This document shows, in pieces, positions 18,880 to 28,422 of a stretch of DNA of 64,000 nucleotides. The DNA is taken from assembly GCA_009392215.1 (NCBI GenBank), contig VFGZ01000026.1, positions 124,001 to 188,000 on the forward strand, given 5' to 3'. A program made the position numbers and the translations under genes. This stretch comes from SAR202 cluster bacterium. GTDB taxonomy: Bacteria > Chloroflexota > Dehalococcoidia > Lucifugimonadales > Lucifugimonadaceae. How positions within the stretch are numbered: position 1 is the first letter of the stretch; every line of letters begins with the position of its first letter. The notes under the pieces are model-generated. The model saw nothing but the letters and a program-made list of their open reading frames with translations. It did no database searches and was not told the origin of the DNA.

Positions 18880-19935
18880 TTATGAGTTGGCAGGGATGGC
18901 CTTAATAGTCTCTTTTTCCGTCTGGAAAGTGCTGGTGATGTCCGTGTCGGTCATCTCACCATTTTCTTCGTGTAAGAGGCATGCCGTAAGCTGGTGATCA
19001 TTGATCAGGTATTGCGCAGGTTTTGTGTCCTGACATCGATCCATTACAGCAGGGCACCGATCGGCAAACCTGCAACCCGTGATTTGCAGGTCAGATGTGT
19101 CCCAATTTTGCTGGGGTGGTTCTGAGCCCCATCTATTTTTCGGGTCAGGCTGTGGGATCGATTCGATCAATAATTTGGTATACGGGTGTTGAGGGTCGGG
19201 AATCACCGCATCAACGGTACCTGCTTCCACAACTGTTCCTCTGTACATCACCATTATGTTATCGCTGATCTGGTAGGCAGTCGTCAGATCGTGCGTTATA
19301 TAAATGACTGAAATTCCTAAATCTCGATTGAGTCTGCGGATTGAATCAAGGATAGTTGCCCTAAGTGATGCATCTACCATGGAAACCGGCTCGTCAGCTA
19401 GGATCACTCTCGGCTTTAGAAGCAGAGCACGGGCTACCATTACGCGCTGGCGTTGGCCTCCACTGAGTTGATGCGGAAATCTGCCTAGAGTTTCTTCTGG
19501 TACCAGCCCGACCATTTCAAGGGCATCTTCGATCATCTGTTGTTTCTCAGAGGCGGAAGAAGCAAGTCTGAAATTCTTGATTGGCTCGTCTAAAACATGG
19601 TCGACTTTGTAAAACGGGTTGTAAGACTCAAACGGGTCTTGAAATATCGGTTGAATTTCACGTCGGAAATTGCGACGCTCGCGTCGAGTAAGCCGAGTGA
19701 AGTCTTTGCCCCGATATAGCATTCGGCCAGCGTTTGGCACATGGCTGCCCAAAAGAAGCCTGGCGAGGGTGGTTTTGCCGCTTCCACTTTCGCCAGCTAC
19801 TGTGGTGATGGAAGATTCGTCTTCATCAATCGAGAGTGAAACATCATCGACTGCAACTGTCACCGAGCCATTGCCGAACATGCCTTCACTTCCGAAGGTT
19901 TTGGTGACGTGCTCTAATTCGAGGAATGTGCTCAT
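18880..19935 (-). CDS. ABC transporter ATPase, oligopeptide/dipeptide type (DppF/OppF-like)
   Basis: A 351-residue ATPase with Walker A GESGSGKTT, signature LSGGQRQRV, Walker B VILADEP and the C-terminal oligopeptide-transporter extension with CRFADRCPAVMDRC. The start chosen is ATG 19935: it overlaps the TGA of the partner ATPase by four bases (ATGA) and has GAGG upstream; an in-frame start at 19965 would overlap more. Last gene of the four-gene importer operon at 18880-22987. It pairs with the next ATPase to energise uptake across the cytoplasmic membrane. After the extension is a short Thr/Glu-rich tail of no known role. Confidence 0.9.
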   Translation of the reverse strand: MSTFLELEHVTKTFGSEGMFGNGSVTVAVDDVSLSIDEDESSITTVAGESGSGKTTLARLLLGSHVPNAGRMLYRGKDFTRLTRRERRNFRREIQPIFQDPFESYNPFYKVDHVLDEPIKNFRLASSASEKQQMIEDALEMVGLVPEETLGRFPHQLSGGQRQRVMVARALLLKPRVILADEPVSMVDASLRATILDSIRRLNRDLGISVIYITHDLTTAYQISDNIMVMYRGTVVEAGTVDAVIPDPQHPYTKLLIESIPQPDPKNRWGSEPPQQNWDTSDLQITGCRFADRCPAVMDRCQDTKPAQYLINDHQLTACLLHEENGEMTDTDITSTFQTEKETIKAIPANS

Positions 19936-20966
19936 GATTTGGCCTCTTCTTCGTATAGATGGCAAGCTACTTCTCTACGGCCGCCAAGATCGAACAAGTC
20001 AGGTATTTCAGCTTGGCATTTTTCAAAACGAGATGGACATCGATCTTCAAATGCACATCCCTCTGGCAGAAATATCAACTGGGGGGGCAGACCGGGAATC
20101 CCAAGGAATTCCCGTTTTTCTTGCAGAGATGGCAGACTACCGATCAGAAGTTTTGTATACGGGTGCTTAGGGTCGCTGAACACTTCCTCGACCGGACCTA
20201 TTTCGACGAGTTTACCTGCGTACATAACACCGATTGTGTCTGCAAACTGGGCGACCAACCCCATGTCGTGACCTACTAACATGATCGAGGCATCTAGGCC
20301 CTCTTGCAGCCGGCCCAGCGTTTGCATTATCTGTCGTTGAACGACGACATCAAGAGCTGAAGTTGGCTCGTCGGCAATTATTAGTTTGGGACGCAACGAA
20401 ATGCCAATGGCCATTGCTACACGTTGTTTCATCCCGCCAGATAGTTCGTGAGGGAATAATCGGGCTACAGATGGTCTGAGACCAACGCGTGTAAGTAGAT
20501 CCCGCACCGTTTCTTGCAATTCTTCCTTGGTGGGTTTGGGATCATCATCGTCGAGGTGGTCGATAATCCCATCGACAATTTGTCGCTCGATCCTCATTAC
20601 CGGGTTCAGGGAGTTCATTGCTCCTTGGGGGACGAGTGCTAGTTCAGAAAGGCGTGTTTTACGCATTTCATCATCCGAGAGTTTGGTAATGTCGCGCCCA
20701 TTCAGTGTGACGCTGCCTTTTGCTATGTGTCCCGGCGGTCGGGTTAATCGCATGAGAGCCATTGCCAGTGTTGTCTTACCAGATCCAGATTCACCCACGA
20801 GTGCAAAACGTTCACCTTGCTTCAGAGTGAAAGTGACGTCATCGCAGGCTTTGACGGTTCCGTTATCGGTTTCGTAGTAAACCGAAAGATCCTCTACAAC
20901 GAGAGCATCGGCGTCGGTAATCCGAGCACCCTCTCGGTAAGTTTTGATTGCTTGTTCAGTGCTCAA
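19932..20966 (-). CDS. ABC transporter ATPase, oligopeptide/dipeptide type (DppD/OppD-like)
   Basis: The ATPase has Walker A GESGSGKTT, Q-loop LVPQGAMNSLNP, signature LSGGMKQRV, Walker B LIIADEPTSALD, H-loop VGHD and the C-terminal Cys motif CAFEDRCPSRFEKC. I place the start at TTG 20966: it overlaps the permease stop by four bases (TTGA) and has GAGGA six bases upstream, the pattern seen at other junctions here. A possible ATG at 20996 would overlap the permease by 34 bases and has a weaker ribosome site. It forms the heterodimeric motor with the downstream ATPase. Confidence 0.88.
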   Translation of the reverse strand: MSTEQAIKTYREGARITDADALVVEDLSVYYETDNGTVKACDDVTFTLKQGERFALVGESGSGKTTLAMALMRLTRPPGHIAKGSVTLNGRDITKLSDDEMRKTRLSELALVPQGAMNSLNPVMRIERQIVDGIIDHLDDDDPKPTKEELQETVRDLLTRVGLRPSVARLFPHELSGGMKQRVAMAIGISLRPKLIIADEPTSALDVVVQRQIMQTLGRLQEGLDASIMLVGHDMGLVAQFADTIGVMYAGKLVEIGPVEEVFSDPKHPYTKLLIGSLPSLQEKREFLGIPGLPPQLIFLPEGCAFEDRCPSRFEKCQAEIPDLFDLGGRREVACHLYEEEAKS

Positions 20967-21889
20967 ACGCGTTTCCTCAATCGTGGGTTGGACCATTCAT
21001 CCAGTCCTGATGAAATCAAGAACAGGCTTACGAATACGATTACAATTGCCACCAGAGGCGGGACCCACCACCACCACATTCCCAGCGTGATTGATGAGAA
21101 CTGTATGTTCCAATAGATCGTCATCCCCAAAGTAGGGTCGCTCAAATTGCCAAGCCCTATGGCTTCCAATCCAATGGAAGCCAGGATTGCTCCCGCAACC
21201 GATGCTACAAGGCTTGCTGTTATGTACGGTATCAGGTTGGGCATCATTTCCTTGAATATGATCCCCATCCCACTCGTGCCCGATAAGCGAGAGAGTTCGA
21301 CGTAGGCTTGCTCTCTCATTACAAGTACTTGTGATCGAATGGTTCTTGCAGGGAATACCCAACTAGTTAGACCAATCGCGATTCCCATTTCATCTGTCGA
21401 TAGCTCTCGCCCAACGTTGATCCGGACAAGAATCAGTATCAACAAGGCCGGCATCGCCAAGCCTACGTCGACAATTGAACGGATAGCGCCGTCTATCACG
21501 CCTCGATAGTAGGCGGATAGGAATGCTGCGACAGTGCCAAGGCCGATCGCTACGACTCCTGCGATTAGCCCGATACGTAGTGTTAGCGGCGTCCCCAAGA
21601 TAGCGATCGCAAGTAGGTCACGTCCTTGAGTGTCTGTCCCAAACGGATGTTCTGCGGTGGGTGCAAGGCGTGTCGGGGTAGAAAGTGGTCTGAACATTTC
21701 TGTATCCCATATCAAATGCCCAATCCCAACAAGAAACAACATACCGAATAGCAATACGAGTCCTACGATTAGGGATGGGTTACGTACAGCGTACTTTTTA
21801 ATTGGAACTATGCGTTCTTCGTTGAATTGATCCCATCCGCCGCTCGGAGCTTTGTTCATTTGGGTTGGTGAGGCAACTGAGTCAGTCAT
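20963..21889 (-). CDS. ABC transporter permease, DppC/OppC-like
   Basis: A 308-residue membrane protein with an N-terminal TM segment after a 40-residue cytoplasmic head, the HPFGTDTQGRDLLA motif typical of DppC/OppC proteins, and a binding-protein-dependent transport domain with about five more TM segments. The coupling loop is in the REQAYVELSRLSGTSGMGI region. Its ATG directly follows the stop codon of the DppB-like permease, so the two are translated from one message. It forms the translocation channel with that permease. Confidence 0.9.
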   Translation of the reverse strand: MTDSVASPTQMNKAPSGGWDQFNEERIVPIKKYAVRNPSLIVGLVLLFGMLFLVGIGHLIWDTEMFRPLSTPTRLAPTAEHPFGTDTQGRDLLAIAILGTPLTLRIGLIAGVVAIGLGTVAAFLSAYYRGVIDGAIRSIVDVGLAMPALLILILVRINVGRELSTDEMGIAIGLTSWVFPARTIRSQVLVMREQAYVELSRLSGTSGMGIIFKEMMPNLIPYITASLVASVAGAILASIGLEAIGLGNLSDPTLGMTIYWNIQFSSITLGMWWWWVPPLVAIVIVFVSLFLISSGLDEWSNPRLRKRV

Positions 21890-22987
21890 TTAAGTATTCC
21901 TCACTTTGATCCTAGGATCGAGCAATGGGTATAACACGTCGAGCAGGAAGGTCGCCCCGGCAATTCCTAGAATTATGACTATTACGATTCCTCGTATTAC
22001 GAAAAAGTCAGAGAGTCGAATCGCCTGAAATAGTATGTCTCCGATTCCTGGGTAAGAGAATACCCTTTCTACAAGGACCTGACCGGTGACAATGGTTCCT
22101 AAGACGAGGGCGAGGCCGGTTACCTGTGGAAGTAGGGCGTTACGAACTGCGTATCTCATAAATATCCGTGATCCCTTCAACCCTTTGGCATCTGCCTGAA
22201 TCATGTAGTCCTCACCCTGTGTATTAATCATCATCCCTCTCATGCCAATTGCCCAGAATCCAATTGCTGAAAAGATGATGGCGAAAGCAGGTAGGATTGC
22301 ATGACGGAGCACATCTACGACGAAATCCCAACTTAGATTTGGAAGGGTCGAAGGAGAATAGCCTCCAAATAACGGTAACCACCCTAGTTTGAACGCGATG
22401 ATAAAAATCAAGATCATCGCTAATAGATATTGTGGTATAGCGGAAAGGGTGAGGAGAGGCATAAAGACGTATTGGAGCCACCCCGGACGTCTGGGCCAAC
22501 CCAAAAAAGCTCCAGCCAGTGTCCCTAGTATGAATGCCAAAATTGTTACTGTTCCCATTAATCCCAAGGTCCACATCAAAGACTCAAAAACGATGTCATT
22601 GACGGTTCGAGGGAAAAAGGCGATTGATGTGCCAAGATTGAGCTTCGACAGGTCGATCATGTAGTTGGTGTATTGAGTCCAAAGGGGTTGGTCTAGACCG
22701 AATCTCTTTTGATAGGTCTTCGCCATTTCATCGAGTCCTGTTTGCATTGCTCCGCCACGCTGCGCTTCGAGGAGGAGCTTTTCCTTTACGGGATCCTGTC
22801 CGGACAGGCGCGGTATTATGAAAATCACCGTTGCTGCTATCCATACGACGAAAAGGAAAAATAAGAACCGCTTCACGACGAAATTGCCCAGAATACCTGA
22901 GAGGATACGGAGGGACGTTCCTGTAAAGGAACTTAGTTTCGATGGTGAAGAGTTTTCAGCGACCTCTGATTGCTCTGTCACGGGCAC
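21890..22987 (-). CDS. ABC transporter permease, DppB/OppB-like
   Basis: A 365-residue permease with a long N-terminal head of about 38 residues, TM1 at about 39-60 and the usual DppB pattern: FGLDQPLWTQYTNYM after TM1, LGTSI, then five TM segments, a coupling loop with YMIQADAKGLKGSRI, and VERVFSYPGIG. The start is GTG 22987; no strong ribosome site is visible and GTG 22981 is a close alternative. First gene of the importer operon and divergent from the binding-protein gene, with the 415-bp region between them holding the control signals. Confidence 0.88.
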   Translation of the reverse strand: MPVTEQSEVAENSSPSKLSSFTGTSLRILSGILGNFVVKRFLFFLFVVWIAATVIFIIPRLSGQDPVKEKLLLEAQRGGAMQTGLDEMAKTYQKRFGLDQPLWTQYTNYMIDLSKLNLGTSIAFFPRTVNDIVFESLMWTLGLMGTVTILAFILGTLAGAFLGWPRRPGWLQYVFMPLLTLSAIPQYLLAMILIFIIAFKLGWLPLFGGYSPSTLPNLSWDFVVDVLRHAILPAFAIIFSAIGFWAIGMRGMMINTQGEDYMIQADAKGLKGSRIFMRYAVRNALLPQVTGLALVLGTIVTGQVLVERVFSYPGIGDILFQAIRLSDFFVIRGIVIVIILGIAGATFLLDVLYPLLDPRIKVRNT

Positions 22988-23402
22988 AAACTCAATTCAA
23001 CAATTATTTAGTTCTAATAACGTTAATATTACTATGGCTGGCGTCCAAAGGTAACAATTGTTAACGCTTGTGGCTATGGCGGTATTCAGTCTGTTAGGGC
23101 ATTTTTTTGGGGTTATTGTACGAATGGTGACCTTAACTCTCTTGCATTCTTTGTGAATGTATTTCTTCAACACTGCGTCGCGCTTCAACCCATACGTGAT
23201 GTAGTGATACGTTGCTGAATAAATACACGTTTTCGGGTGTGCAGCATTAGCTGAGCCCTATTGAGCCAGGCAAATATTATGCTGCGCGTAGAACGTTTTT
23301 ATATTGACTGTATGTATGAATTCCGATATAAAATTGCCTTAATAGTAGTTCCCGCGTGGGGGCTGCTCGTAATTCGCGTCTGACATTTATTCGGAGGTCA
23401 TA
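22988..23402. other. 415-bp divergent control region between ABC operon and binding-protein gene
   Basis: No convincing gene is seen. A short minus-strand frame at 22997-23188 lacks a ribosome site and resembles no protein. The right half contains a near-consensus promoter for the binding protein at 23304-23332 and a leader of roughly 60 nt ending in CGGAGGT. The left part should hold the promoter for the permease/ATPase operon, but I cannot point to a clear one. Confidence 0.6.
23304..23332 (+). promoter_or_regulatory. Near-consensus sigma-70 promoter of the binding-protein gene
   Basis: A -35 box TTGACT (23304-23309), a spacer of exactly 17 bp and a -10 box TATAAA (23327-23332). Each box is one base from consensus. 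Transcription would begin around 23339, giving a leader of about 64 nt before the TTG start at 23403. Confidence 0.75.
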
Positions 23403-25265
23403 TTGACTTTTACTAAGAGTTGGAGAATCCTCTTCCTCGCCATGTTGTCGTTTGCTCTTGTAGCTGCGATTGCTTGTGGTGGAGACGATGACGATGCTCC
23501 AGCAGAATCAGCAGCGCCGGCCGCTAAGGAACCGGCTGCCGCTCCCGAACCCACGGCTAAACCCGCAGAGGAAGCTCCCAAGGCGTTGCCTGTAGAGGAA
23601 GTCTCACGAGACGACACTCTTATGGCGTATCTCGGTGGTGCTGAAGGCCGGTTTGTCGACCACGAACTTTGGAACCCTTATGCGATTGGTGCAAACCACC
23701 AATCCGGTCCAAACATCATCTTCGAGCCTCTTGCATTCTTTAGTGCATTCGACTCAAAGACGATTCCGTGGCTCGCAGAAAGCTGGGACTGGAACGGCGA
23801 CTATACAGAATTGACTATTAACCTGCGGACCGGAATTAACTGGTCTGATGGTGAAGAGTTCAACGCAGACGACGTTGTATACACGTTGAACACTCTCAAG
23901 GACCTCAAGGAAGAGGTTCGATGGGGTACAGACATTGACAACGCCATGAACCGTGCGGAAAAAGTCGACAGTCACACCGTAAAGGTGATACTGGATCGAC
24001 CAGACCCACGATTCATGTTCCTCTTGACCTACAAGTTCGACATCGGCGTATACATGGTGCCTGAGCACCACTACAACGGTCGAGACTGGACCACTTTCAA
24101 AGACTATGACCCTTCAAAGGGTTTCCCTCTGACAACAGGTCCATGGCAGGTTACATCTGGAACACCAGAACAGAAGATCATCGACCGCCGCGATTCTTGG
24201 TGGGGCGATGGCTTGGCTGACCTCGGTCAGTTCGGTAAGATGCCTGGACCAGCACGTGTGGTCTACCTTCCGACTCCTGACCAGACAGTCAGGTCGCAGG
24301 CTTTGATTTCTGACACCGTAGACTACTCGGCAATGACGACACCAGCTGTTATTGTTGAGACTCTAGGTAAGAACTCAGACCTTGTGACACACACTGGTAC
24401 AGAAAGCCCTTACGGCTATGTTGACTGGTGGCCCGTATCCATTGGATTCAACAACTCAGGTAAGTTCGGCCCTTACGACAACAAAGACGTACGATGGGCA
24501 TTCAGTTACTTCCTTGACAGGCAGGAACTGAGTGACGTGGCCTACGACGGTGCAGCAGCATTCAACCCGCTGACTATGCCTGGCTACCCGCCACTTAAGA
24601 AGTACTTTGATTCCGTAGCCGACATACTTGCAGTCTACGACACCACCGAGTTCAACGTTGAAAAAGCCAACGGTTTGCTTGAAGGTGCCGGATTCTCTAA
24701 GGACGGCGATGGCAACTGGGTAGACGCCCAGGGTAATGGCATCAACTGTGAAATCATTGGATTCAGCCCGTGGGTGGACCTAGGTCCTATCACTGCTGAG
24801 CAGCTGCGACGTCAGGGCATAAATGCTTCTTACTCACAGCCGCCCGATGCTTCTTCACGAATGGCTGAAGGTAACTTCGAATGTCTGATGTTCGGACACG
24901 GCGGATCGGTCCGTGACCCTTACTTCACAATGAAGCTTTACCAGTCAGCGTCAGTAAACATTCCTGGTGGTCACCAGGTTAACTTCTACCACTGGGAGAA
25001 TGCACGGTGGGATGAGCTTACTGACGAAGTGGCGAAGACTCACCCTGACGACATCGACAAGATGCAGGAACTGTGGCATGAGGCCATGGAGATCTGGCTG
25101 GCCGAACTTCCGGACGTACCAATCCTAGAGTTCTACCACCGTATCGTCATGAGTGAGAAGCGCTGGACAAATTGGCCTCTTGGTGGACAGACCGACGGTT
25201 ACGTGAATGAGGCCTCTTGGCACCTCACGTGGGGTATGGTTCTGCATGCACTTAAGGCTAAGTAG
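23403..25265 (+). CDS. ABC transporter substrate-binding lipoprotein (SBP family 5, peptide/nickel type)
   Basis: A 620-residue extracellular solute-binding protein. It has a lipoprotein signal peptide with Cys25 as the probable lipidated residue (VAAIAC then GGDDDD), then an Ala/Pro/Glu linker to about residue 65. The domain has the family 5 features [20 protein letters not shown] and [22 protein letters not shown] is the start: GGAGGT lies 6-7 nt upstream and no ATG fits. It delivers substrate to the divergent importer at 18880-22987. Codons in the body are strongly C- or G-ending (TTC, AAC, GAC, TAC, AAG), unlike most neighbours, as expected of a highly expressed gene. The ligand cannot be stated; the family covers peptides, nickel chelates and sugars. 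Confidence 0.9.
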   Translation: MTFTKSWRILFLAMLSFALVAAIACGGDDDDAPAESAAPAAKEPAAAPEPTAKPAEEAPKALPVEEVSRDDTLMAYLGGAEGRFVDHELWNPYAIGANHQSGPNIIFEPLAFFSAFDSKTIPWLAESWDWNGDYTELTINLRTGINWSDGEEFNADDVVYTLNTLKDLKEEVRWGTDIDNAMNRAEKVDSHTVKVILDRPDPRFMFLLTYKFDIGVYMVPEHHYNGRDWTTFKDYDPSKGFPLTTGPWQVTSGTPEQKIIDRRDSWWGDGLADLGQFGKMPGPARVVYLPTPDQTVRSQALISDTVDYSAMTTPAVIVETLGKNSDLVTHTGTESPYGYVDWWPVSIGFNNSGKFGPYDNKDVRWAFSYFLDRQELSDVAYDGAAAFNPLTMPGYPPLKKYFDSVADILAVYDTTEFNVEKANGLLEGAGFSKDGDGNWVDAQGNGINCEIIGFSPWVDLGPITAEQLRRQGINASYSQPPDASSRMAEGNFECLMFGHGGSVRDPYFTMKLYQSASVNIPGGHQVNFYHWENARWDELTDEVAKTHPDDIDKMQELWHEAMEIWLAELPDVPILEFYHRIVMSEKRWTNWPLGGQTDGYVNEASWHLTWGMVLHALKAK

Positions 25266-25310
25266 CGAGACTCATGTAGTTTTTGCTACTTGAGATAAAA
25301 GACGCGATCG

Positions 25311-25343
25311 GAGTGCCCCGCCAAACAAATTGGCGGGGCACTC
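25311..25343 (+). terminator. Strong hairpin terminator after the binding-protein gene
   Basis: A perfect 13-bp GC-rich stem (GAGTGCCCCGCCA and its complement) with a 7-nt loop starts 46 nt after the stop. The following tract TCTTAGTT is only weakly T-rich, so it may also protect the message 3' end. Confidence 0.75.
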
Positions 25344-25391
25344 TTAGTTAACGGCAACTTTAGAATGCTGCATTAGGCTATCCTTCAGTTT

Positions 25392-25928
25392 ATGCATCAA
25401 TTTGTAATAAAACTGAGGTCCGCATCTGATTCACAACTGGGGTCAGTCGGTCTTTGGAACTCACCATTTTTTCACTGGTGCCTATTTCTCATGCTCTCCA
25501 CAACCTTGCTTTCATTTTTTGGATGTAGCACGGAGCGAGAAACACTGGTCGATGGTAAGACAATCGATGAAGACGGTTTAAGACTTACAGTTCGGCCAGG
25601 TGCCATATATACGATTGATGATCTTGTAGCTGTTGGTTACAAGAAGAATAAACAGTTCGAAGTGGATCAAGTTCCAGGAGCGAATGACATCTGGTACGGC
25701 TTTTTTCAACAGAAAGATATCGAGATACGGTTCTATGACTCGCATGCTGCGGCTGTCGAACTCGGCGTTGAACTGGCCGAAGAGGTGATCGCCAAGAAGG
25801 CAGGGCAACGAGATTTTCTCATACCAGTAGTCAACCTATATCCCGCATATGCTGTGGTTGGGAATACAGTTATGCTCTGCGAACGTCAGCTTTCCACTTG
25901 CGAGGCATTGATCGAAGCACTGGACTGA
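25392..25928 (+). CDS. Secreted lipoprotein, paralog A of a five-member family
   Basis: A 178-residue protein whose hydrophobic segment ends LLSFFGC, so the probable lipidated Cys is residue 45; the N-terminus before it is long and the true start may lie downstream. The mature part shares the family layout: YTIDDL, a VPGAND segment equal to the LPGA of paralogs, IEIRFYDSHAAAVELG, YAVVGNTVMLC and a final Cys a few residues later. It lacks the internal DRR-Cys loop seen in paralogs B, C and E. It is convergent with the other four and separated from them by a shared terminator. I do not recognise the family. Confidence 0.68.
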   Translation: MHQFVIKLRSASDSQLGSVGLWNSPFFHWCLFLMLSTTLLSFFGCSTERETLVDGKTIDEDGLRLTVRPGAIYTIDDLVAVGYKKNKQFEVDQVPGANDIWYGFFQQKDIEIRFYDSHAAAVELGVELAEEVIAKKAGQRDFLIPVVNLYPAYAVVGNTVMLCERQLSTCEALIEALD

Positions 25929-25957
25929 ATGATGAGTACGCCATCAAAATGTCAACT

Positions 25958-26002
25958 GAAAAGCCCGTGTTCTTTCTGATCGGGCTTTTCAATCATTTTT
26001 TT
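25958..26002. terminator. Terminator between convergent lipoprotein genes
   Basis: A perfect 10-bp stem (GAAAAGCCCG with CGGGCTTTTC, 13-nt loop) followed on the plus strand by seven T at 25996-26002. It lies 29 nt after the plus-strand gene and 11 nt beyond the end of the minus-strand gene, so it may work in both directions. Confidence 0.85.
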
Positions 26003-26013
26003 ACTTGGTCGGG

Positions 26014-26589
26014 TCACGCAGGCTCTAAGAGAGTTATCAAGTTATTGCAATTCTCAAATGCTGCAGAAGACTCATCTCCTTCGCAGAAGAGAATCATATT
26101 TCCTCGAATAACGTACTCAAGATACCGTGCGGAATATGAACAGCCTGAATGAGGGGTGCCTGCAGCCCGGCTGCATTTTCTACGATCCTTTTCACCCTCT
26201 TCCCACAAAACCTCATCGCCGATCACTACCGCATCATCGCCCGTTATTGAGTCCGCATAAAGTGTTCCTTGTTCAACAGCATCCTCATGAGTCGCGTAGA
26301 AGCGGATTTCATAGTCAAGCTTGTTGTAGATAACATTTCTGGCATCAAGTGCACCCGGAAGTTCTTCAATTTCGTATTTCTTGACTATCTTGACTCCGGA
26401 GGCCTTTATGGCTTCGATATCTTCGATTGCGTAGGTCCGATTACCGCCTAGCACACGTTCGATGGATGACTCTGAATCATTATCGGAACCGCTGCCACAT
26501 GCGGCAGTTAATACCAACATGAGCGTAATCACGCATCCGATTAGTAGTCTGGTAATTGGTCGATTTAAAACGAGTTGGCTGGACATCAC
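26014..26589 (-). CDS. Secreted lipoprotein, paralog B
   Basis: A 191-residue protein with a lipoprotein signal peptide ending LVLTAAC, then an acidic Ser/Asp linker. Family motifs: YAIEDIEAI, KKYEIEELPGALDA, YEIRFYATHEDAVEQG, W-EEG-KDRRKC, YVIRGNMILFCEG and a last Cys in ENCNNLI. Four Cys in the mature part form two likely pairs: the loop pair after DRR and the pair FCEG with ENC. GTG 26589 directly follows the TAG of paralog C, and ATG 26586 is an equally good start. Co-transcribed with C. Function unknown. Confidence 0.72.
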   Translation of the reverse strand: MMSSQLVLNRPITRLLIGCVITLMLVLTAACGSGSDNDSESSIERVLGGNRTYAIEDIEAIKASGVKIVKKYEIEELPGALDARNVIYNKLDYEIRFYATHEDAVEQGTLYADSITGDDAVVIGDEVLWEEGEKDRRKCSRAAGTPHSGCSYSARYLEYVIRGNMILFCEGDESSAAFENCNNLITLLEPA

Positions 26590-27165
26590 CTATTGCACCA
26601 CTGACATTAAGTCAGCACATGCCTGATGCGATGTCAAACTGTCTTTCCCTTGGCAAAGCATGATCATGTTACCAACAACCACGTAGTCAAAGTACTTTGG
26701 ATTGTCACATTTGCCAGAATGATGACCACCATTGCCCGCGCACTGTCTGCGATCTTTAAGTCCCTCGTCCCATCGTTGGATATCTTTGAGAATGACGGCA
26801 TTAGCCCCTGTGGCTTCGTCAGCGAAGTCTACTCCTGTGCTCATGGCTGTCGCGTGATCCGCATAAAAGCGCACTTCGTATTCAAGTCTAGAGTACGGGT
26901 CAGAGCCGTAAAAGCCATAGATTGCGGCGATGGCATCGTCTAGGCCTTCTACATCGTAGTCGTCATCTAGTTTGAAGTTGGTCGCGTTCTTGATGTCGTC
27001 TGTAGTGTATATACGGTCAGTATCGTTGATTTTTGCGATAGGTCCTTCAGATTCTGAAACCTCTCCATCCCCACCGCCACCACATGCGATCGCAGCAACT
27101 GCCAACGCTATTACCGCAAACAGCAGCAACGGTAATTGGAACATGCTGCTTTTTCTTTGGTTCAT
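26590..27165 (-). CDS. Secreted lipoprotein, paralog C
   Basis: A 191-residue protein with lipobox AVAAIAC and a Gly-rich linker. It carries YTTDDIKN, DDDYDVEGLDDA, YEVRFYADHATAMSTG, W-DEG-KDRRQC, YFDYVVVGNMIMLCQG and a last Cys in HQACADLM. The start ATG 27165 has GGGGAG six bases upstream. Paralog B follows with no gap. Cys layout matches paralogs B and E. Probably anchored to the outer face of the cytoplasmic membrane. No known family recognised. Confidence 0.72.
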   Translation of the reverse strand: MNQRKSSMFQLPLLLFAVIALAVAAIACGGGGDGEVSESEGPIAKINDTDRIYTTDDIKNATNFKLDDDYDVEGLDDAIAAIYGFYGSDPYSRLEYEVRFYADHATAMSTGVDFADEATGANAVILKDIQRWDEGLKDRRQCAGNGGHHSGKCDNPKYFDYVVVGNMIMLCQGKDSLTSHQACADLMSVVQ

Positions 27166-27293
27166 AAGAAGCTCCCCGTTATAAGCGCGAATCCCACCGC
27201 AAGCGTAGTGTAGAAAAATATAGTGTGCGGTAGATACGTCAAATATACCTTTTTATAGCTCGATAGTCATCTCGTAATATTCAGATACCGTAA

Positions 27294-27857
27294 TTATCCA
27301 CCTTTACCTCGTAAACGTGAGATCAACGGTGCGCAGTGGTCAAGGGCGTGTTGCGAAGTTCTTCCTTCGCAAAGTATTACTACATTGCCCAAGATTACAT
27401 AATCCCCGTACCGAGGGTTTTGACTCCCTCGAGATCCGCCTCCGACGATCATTCTTCTATCCCGGACTCCTTCACTCCATAATGTATCGCTTAAGCCGAG
27501 GGATGCGTTTGCTCCTGAGGCATCTTCAGCGAAAGGTGTCCCTTGTTCCACTGCTAAGTTGTGGTCTGGATAGATCCTTATTTCATAATTCAAACTGCTT
27601 AGACCTGGTGGAGTCCAGAATCCAACATACGCAGCTTCGGCCCCTGTCAGGCCGTCAACGTCATATTTTTTCCCTCGCTTCCATCCAGCGTTTTCTAGAT
27701 CTTCTATGGTTAGGACTCTATCGATGTTTTCAATTTTGGCAATGGACCGTTCCGGTTCAGCAACCCCGGAATTTAAAGTGCAGCCTAAAATGCCCGAGGT
27801 GGGAAATAAGGTTAGTAAGATCAAAAAGCTAACGACGATGGCTCTTATCTTATTCAT
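27294..27857 (-). CDS. Secreted lipoprotein, paralog D
   Basis: A 187-residue protein with a signal peptide ending SGILGC. Family motifs: LTIEDLENAGW, KKYDVDGLTGAE, YEIRIYPDHNLAVEQG, W-SEG-RDRRM, YGDYVILGNVVILCEG and a last Cys in LDHCAPLI. It has the terminal Cys pair but has lost both Cys of the DRR loop, which argues that those two form a pair in the paralogs that keep them. Its ATG overlaps the end of paralog E by eight bases, so D and E are translated together. Confidence 0.7.
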   Translation of the reverse strand: MNKIRAIVVSFLILLTLFPTSGILGCTLNSGVAEPERSIAKIENIDRVLTIEDLENAGWKRGKKYDVDGLTGAEAAYVGFWTPPGLSSLNYEIRIYPDHNLAVEQGTPFAEDASGANASLGLSDTLWSEGVRDRRMIVGGGSRGSQNPRYGDYVILGNVVILCEGRTSQHALDHCAPLISRLRGKGG

Positions 27858-28422
27858 TTTTCATTAATTCGGTTGCCAGTAATCCACATCGCTCAACAGA
27901 CTGGGTTTGATCTGCACCCTCACAGAGCATCAATACATTGCCGAAGATAGCGTAACTTCCGAACTTCGAACAGATTCCGCTTCGGGCACCGCCACCGACT
28001 CCGCTGCCACACGCCATTCGACGATTTTTAACCCCTTCCTTGTAGGTTGAATCGCTTTTATTCAAAATAGCGGTATCGCCAGAGCCTTCGATGGCTAGCG
28101 CTGTACCGAGATCGACTGCTTTTTGGTGTGATTCGTAAAACCGTACTTCATATTCGTAAGGATCACCGCCTGGTATTCGCAGGAATCCATAACTGACAGC
28201 TGAAGAGCCTGGTAGGCCTTCAGTTGGGTAGTTACTCGATTCTTTGAATGTTGTTTTTAGCAGGTCATCTAAAGTGAAGACCTGCCCGGGATCACTTATC
28301 TGCGGGAAGTTGTCTTCTTCGGTTGTAAGTGATGTGCAAGCGGTGATAGCACCAATGATAGCTACAACTAATAGGGCTTTTAGAGGTCGTTTGTGTAGAT
28401 GGTTCGCTATCCGAATTTTCAA
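27850..28422 (-). CDS. Secreted lipoprotein, paralog E
   Basis: A roughly 190-residue protein with a basic N-terminus and a signal peptide ending GAITAC. Motifs: FTLDDLLKT, NYPTEGLPGSSA, YEVRFYESHQKAVDLG, Y-KEG-KNRRMAC, GSYAIFGNVLMLCEG and a last Cys in VERCGLL. I chose TTG 28422, with AAGGA and GGAG just upstream; TTG 28437 in the same frame is possible. First of the minus-strand lipoprotein genes, divergent from the epimerase pair at 28650. Function unknown. Confidence 0.7.
   Translation of the reverse strand: MKIRIANHLHKRPLKALLVVAIIGAITACTSLTTEEDNFPQISDPGQVFTLDDLLKTTFKESSNYPTEGLPGSSAVSYGFLRIPGGDPYEYEVRFYESHQKAVDLGTALAIEGSGDTAILNKSDSTYKEGVKNRRMACGSGVGGGARSGICSKFGSYAIFGNVLMLCEGADQTQSVERCGLLATELMKNE

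Noticed and set aside
22997-23188. 63-codon minus-strand frame between the ABC operon and the binding-protein gene
   Set aside because: TTG start without a ribosome site, and Cys/Lys/Thr-rich composition unlike a structured protein.
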